Assembly (NCBI GenBank): GCA_964435165.1
Contig: CAYSXY010000087.1
Coordinates: forward strand, 1 to 5,818
Length of the DNA stretch: 5,818 nt
Reading direction: 5' to 3'
Source of the DNA: CAYSXY01 sp964435165
Lineage (GTDB): Bacteria > Pseudomonadota > Alphaproteobacteria > Rickettsiales > RI-342
The notes under the pieces were generated by a model. The model saw only the letters and a list, made by a program, of their open reading frames with translations. It made no database searches and was not told where the DNA came from. Below are positions 5,787 through 5,818 of the stretch, piece after piece; position 1 is the stretch's first letter, and each line of letters starts with the position of its first letter. The position numbers and the translations under genes were made by a program.

Positions 5787-5818
5787 AACATTTATGTTGG
5801 CGAGATGAGACTAAAGCA

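Noticed and set aside
5805..5818. Start of a further gene at ATG 5805
   Set aside because: Only four complete codons are visible and there is no clear ribosome site, so it cannot be called from this window.

Overview
The window is bacterial DNA of moderate GC, with AT-rich gene gaps and clear Shine-Dalgarno sequences before several genes. The best-supported family assignment is an uncharacterised flavoprotein of the YdhS/COG4529 type. That family is common in Proteobacteria, so a proteobacterial chromosome is the most likely source, but nothing here fixes the genus. I see no tRNA, rRNA, CRISPR array, transposase, integrase, phage structural gene or plasmid origin.

Layout. Bases 1-1340 (+) hold the C-terminal part of an FAD/NAD(P)-binding protein whose start lies off the left edge. 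A 150-base leader (1341-1490) follows, with two inverted repeats; the second pairs exactly with the Shine-Dalgarno sequence of the next gene. Bases 1491-2168 (+) encode a 225-residue helical protein of unknown function. It converges on a two-gene minus-strand unit read from 5206 down to 2180: an 884-residue protein of unknown function, then 18 bases, then a 117-residue protein of unknown function. The convergent ends are 11 bases apart and carry a small palindrome flanked by 9-base direct repeats. A 222-base AT-rich divergent region (5207-5428) separates the 884-residue gene from a small plus-strand gene at 5429. That gene is split: its frame closes at 5620, but a clearly protein-like continuation runs in the +1 frame to 5786. 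Removing one base from an AAAAGGG run would give a single product of 118 residues.

How the genes work together is unknown. Apart from the flavoprotein, no product matches a family I can name. The 884/117 pair is almost certainly one operon. The small gene at 5429 may share its control region. The most useful leads are the possible translational switch ahead of the 225-residue gene, the large soluble multi-region protein with a glycine-faced methionine-rich helix and a late coiled coil, and the frameshifted gene at the right edge.
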